The notes under the pieces are model-generated. The model was not told the DNA's origin and did not search any database. It saw nothing but the letters and a program-made list of their open reading frames with translations. Of a stretch of DNA of 15,801 nt, positions 14,752 through 15,801 are shown in pieces. The DNA comes from an uncultured Muribaculaceae bacterium (lineage in GTDB: Bacteria > Bacteroidota > Bacteroidia > Bacteroidales > Muribaculaceae). The translations under genes and the position numbers were made by a program. Numbering within the stretch: position 1 is the first letter of the stretch; every line of letters begins with the position of its first letter. The stretch lies in the NCBI GenBank assembly GCA_934663645.1, contig CAKUKR010000055.1, positions 1 through 15,801 on the forward strand. Direction: 5' to 3'.

Positions 14752-15744
14752 ATGGAAAAATCTGATTTCAAAGGCGTTTACGTATTTATCGAACAGCGCG
14801 AAGGGACTGTCCAGAACGTGGCATTGGAATTATTGGGCAAGGCACGCGAACTCGCCGACAAGCTCGGCGAGGAGGTCGTAGGCATCCTCCCCGGCTACAA
14901 GTTCACAGACCAGGCGCAGAAATGCGTTGAGTACGGCGCAGACCGCGTCCTCGTCATCGACGCTCCCGAGCTCGAAGCCTACACCACAGAGCCATACGCA
15001 CAGGCCATAAACCAGGTCATCAGCGAGCGCAAGCCCGCAATCGTCCTCTTCGGAGCAACCACAATAGGCCGCGACCTCGGCCCGCGCCTCTCAGCCCGCG
15101 TAGGCACTGGCCTGACAGCTGACTGCACAGGCCTCGAAATCTCCGACGACCGCGACCTGATGATGACACGCCCCGCCTTCGGCGGCAACCTCATGGCAAC
15201 CATCGTCTGCCGCGAACACCGTCCGCAGATGTCTACCGTCCGCCCCGGCGTGATGCGCATGGCACAGCCCGACAAGAACCGCAAAGGCGAAATCGAGCAG
15301 GTCAAAATCGACTTCAACCCCGCCAAGTTCCGCGTCCGCGTCAAAGAACACGTCAAGGCCTCCAAGAACCTCGTTGACATCGCCGATGCCAAAATACTCG
15401 TCTCCGGCGGTCGCGGCGTAGGCAGCAAGGAAGGCTTCGACACCCTCCACAAGCTCGCCGACGCTATCGGCGCAGAAGTGTCCTCGTCACGCGCAATGGT
15501 CGATGCAGGCATCATCGGACACGAGCGTCAGGTAGGCCAGACAGGCAAGACCGTGCGCCCAGACGTATACTTCGCACTCGGCATCTCCGGCGCGATACAG
15601 CACCTCGCCGGCATGGAAGAGTCCGAGTTCATCATCGCTGTCAACAAGGACAAGTTTGCCCCGATCTTCAGCGTGGCAGACCTCGGCATCGTCGGCGACC
15701 TCCACAAGATCGTTCCCATGCTCACCGAGCGTCTCAAGCACTGA
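14752..15744 (+). CDS. etfA: Electron transfer flavoprotein, alpha subunit
   Basis: EtfA holds the electron-transferring FAD in its C-terminal domain and docks on Bcd. The 330-residue protein has the FAD-domain signature G220-R-G-V-G-S-K-E-G, followed by [10 protein letters not shown] and the Etf-alpha pattern [12 protein letters not shown] near the C-terminus. The N-terminal domain (residues 1-200) is the pseudo-symmetric partner of EtfB. There is no ferredoxin-like cysteine extension of the kind some clostridial EtfA proteins carry. The ATG at 14752 gives [14 protein letters not shown], a normal start. It lies 36 nt after etfB, is the last gene of the operon, and is followed by a strong terminator. 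Confidence 0.95.
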   Translation: MEKSDFKGVYVFIEQREGTVQNVALELLGKARELADKLGEEVVGILPGYKFTDQAQKCVEYGADRVLVIDAPELEAYTTEPYAQAINQVISERKPAIVLFGATTIGRDLGPRLSARVGTGLTADCTGLEISDDRDLMMTRPAFGGNLMATIVCREHRPQMSTVRPGVMRMAQPDKNRKGEIEQVKIDFNPAKFRVRVKEHVKASKNLVDIADAKILVSGGRGVGSKEGFDTLHKLADAIGAEVSSSRAMVDAGIIGHERQVGQTGKTVRPDVYFALGISGAIQHLAGMEESEFIIAVNKDKFAPIFSVADLGIVGDLHKIVPMLTERLKH

Positions 15745-15764
15745 TACCCGCTCCATACAGACAC

Positions 15765-15796
15765 AACGAGGGTGCGCCTTCCAGCGCACCCTCGTT
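15765..15796 (+). terminator. Intrinsic terminator of the lysine fermentation operon
   Basis: AACGAGGGTGCGC (15765-15777) pairs perfectly over 13 bp with GCGCACCCTCGTT (15784-15796) around the 6-nt loop CTTCCA. The 3' arm runs into a short T-rich tail (GTTTATT). It sits 20 nt after the etfA stop codon, a typical spacing. The T-tail is short and cut by the window end, so its full strength cannot be judged. Confidence 0.88.
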
Positions 15797-15801
15797 TATT
15801 G

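Noticed and set aside
1..15801. Mobile elements, CRISPR arrays, tRNA or rRNA genes
   Set aside because: I saw no transposase, spaced direct repeats or tRNA-like cloverleaf; all gaps are short apart from those described.

Overview
The window carries an apparently complete anaerobic lysine-to-butyrate fermentation operon (about 1617-15744, all on the + strand), preceded by two housekeeping nucleotide-metabolism genes (hpt, adk). By eye the DNA is GC-rich. Two near-perfect matches to the Bacteroidota housekeeping promoter (TTTG, 19-20 nt, TAnnTTTG) lie upstream of hpt and upstream of the lysine operon, and ribosome binding sites are not conspicuous. Together with a hpt-adk pair whose adenylate kinase is the short-LID type, this points to an anaerobic, high-GC member of the order Bacteroidales; I cannot name the genus from sequence alone.

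Layout. 1-760: promoter, hpt, short gap. 761-1342: adk. 1343-1616: non-coding gap with an 11-bp hairpin and then the operon promoter. 1617-4631: atoD (CoA-transferase alpha), kal, kce, kdd. 4632-4749: a gap filled by two strong tandem hairpins. 4750-10830: kamA, kamB, kamC, kamD, kamE (the two aminomutases and the putative reactivase of the second). 10876-15744: atoA (CoA-transferase beta), thiolase, bcd, etfB, etfA. 15765-15796: a 13-bp hairpin terminator.

How the genes work together (established pathway, assigned here by protein families). KamA converts L-lysine to L-beta-lysine. KamDE (PLP and B12) converts this to 3,5-diaminohexanoate, with KamB/KamC probably replacing damaged cobalamin. 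Kdd deaminates it oxidatively to 5-amino-3-oxohexanoate. Kce reacts that with acetyl-CoA to give acetoacetate and 3-aminobutyryl-CoA. Kal removes ammonia to give crotonyl-CoA. Bcd-EtfAB reduces this to butyryl-CoA. AtoDA moves CoA from butyryl-CoA to acetoacetate, releasing butyrate, and the thiolase splits acetoacetyl-CoA into two acetyl-CoA, one of which re-enters at Kce. Every step from lysine to butyrate is present; a lysine transporter, a dedicated regulator, acetate kinase and phosphotransacetylase, and any Rnf complex are not in the window.

The pathway itself is known. The parts most worth a second look are the paired RNA hairpins between kdd and kamA, the loss of all four zinc-binding cysteines in KamA, the CoA-transferase subunits split to opposite ends of the gene block, the different codon use in kamB/kamC, and the likely electron-bifurcating character of the Etf.
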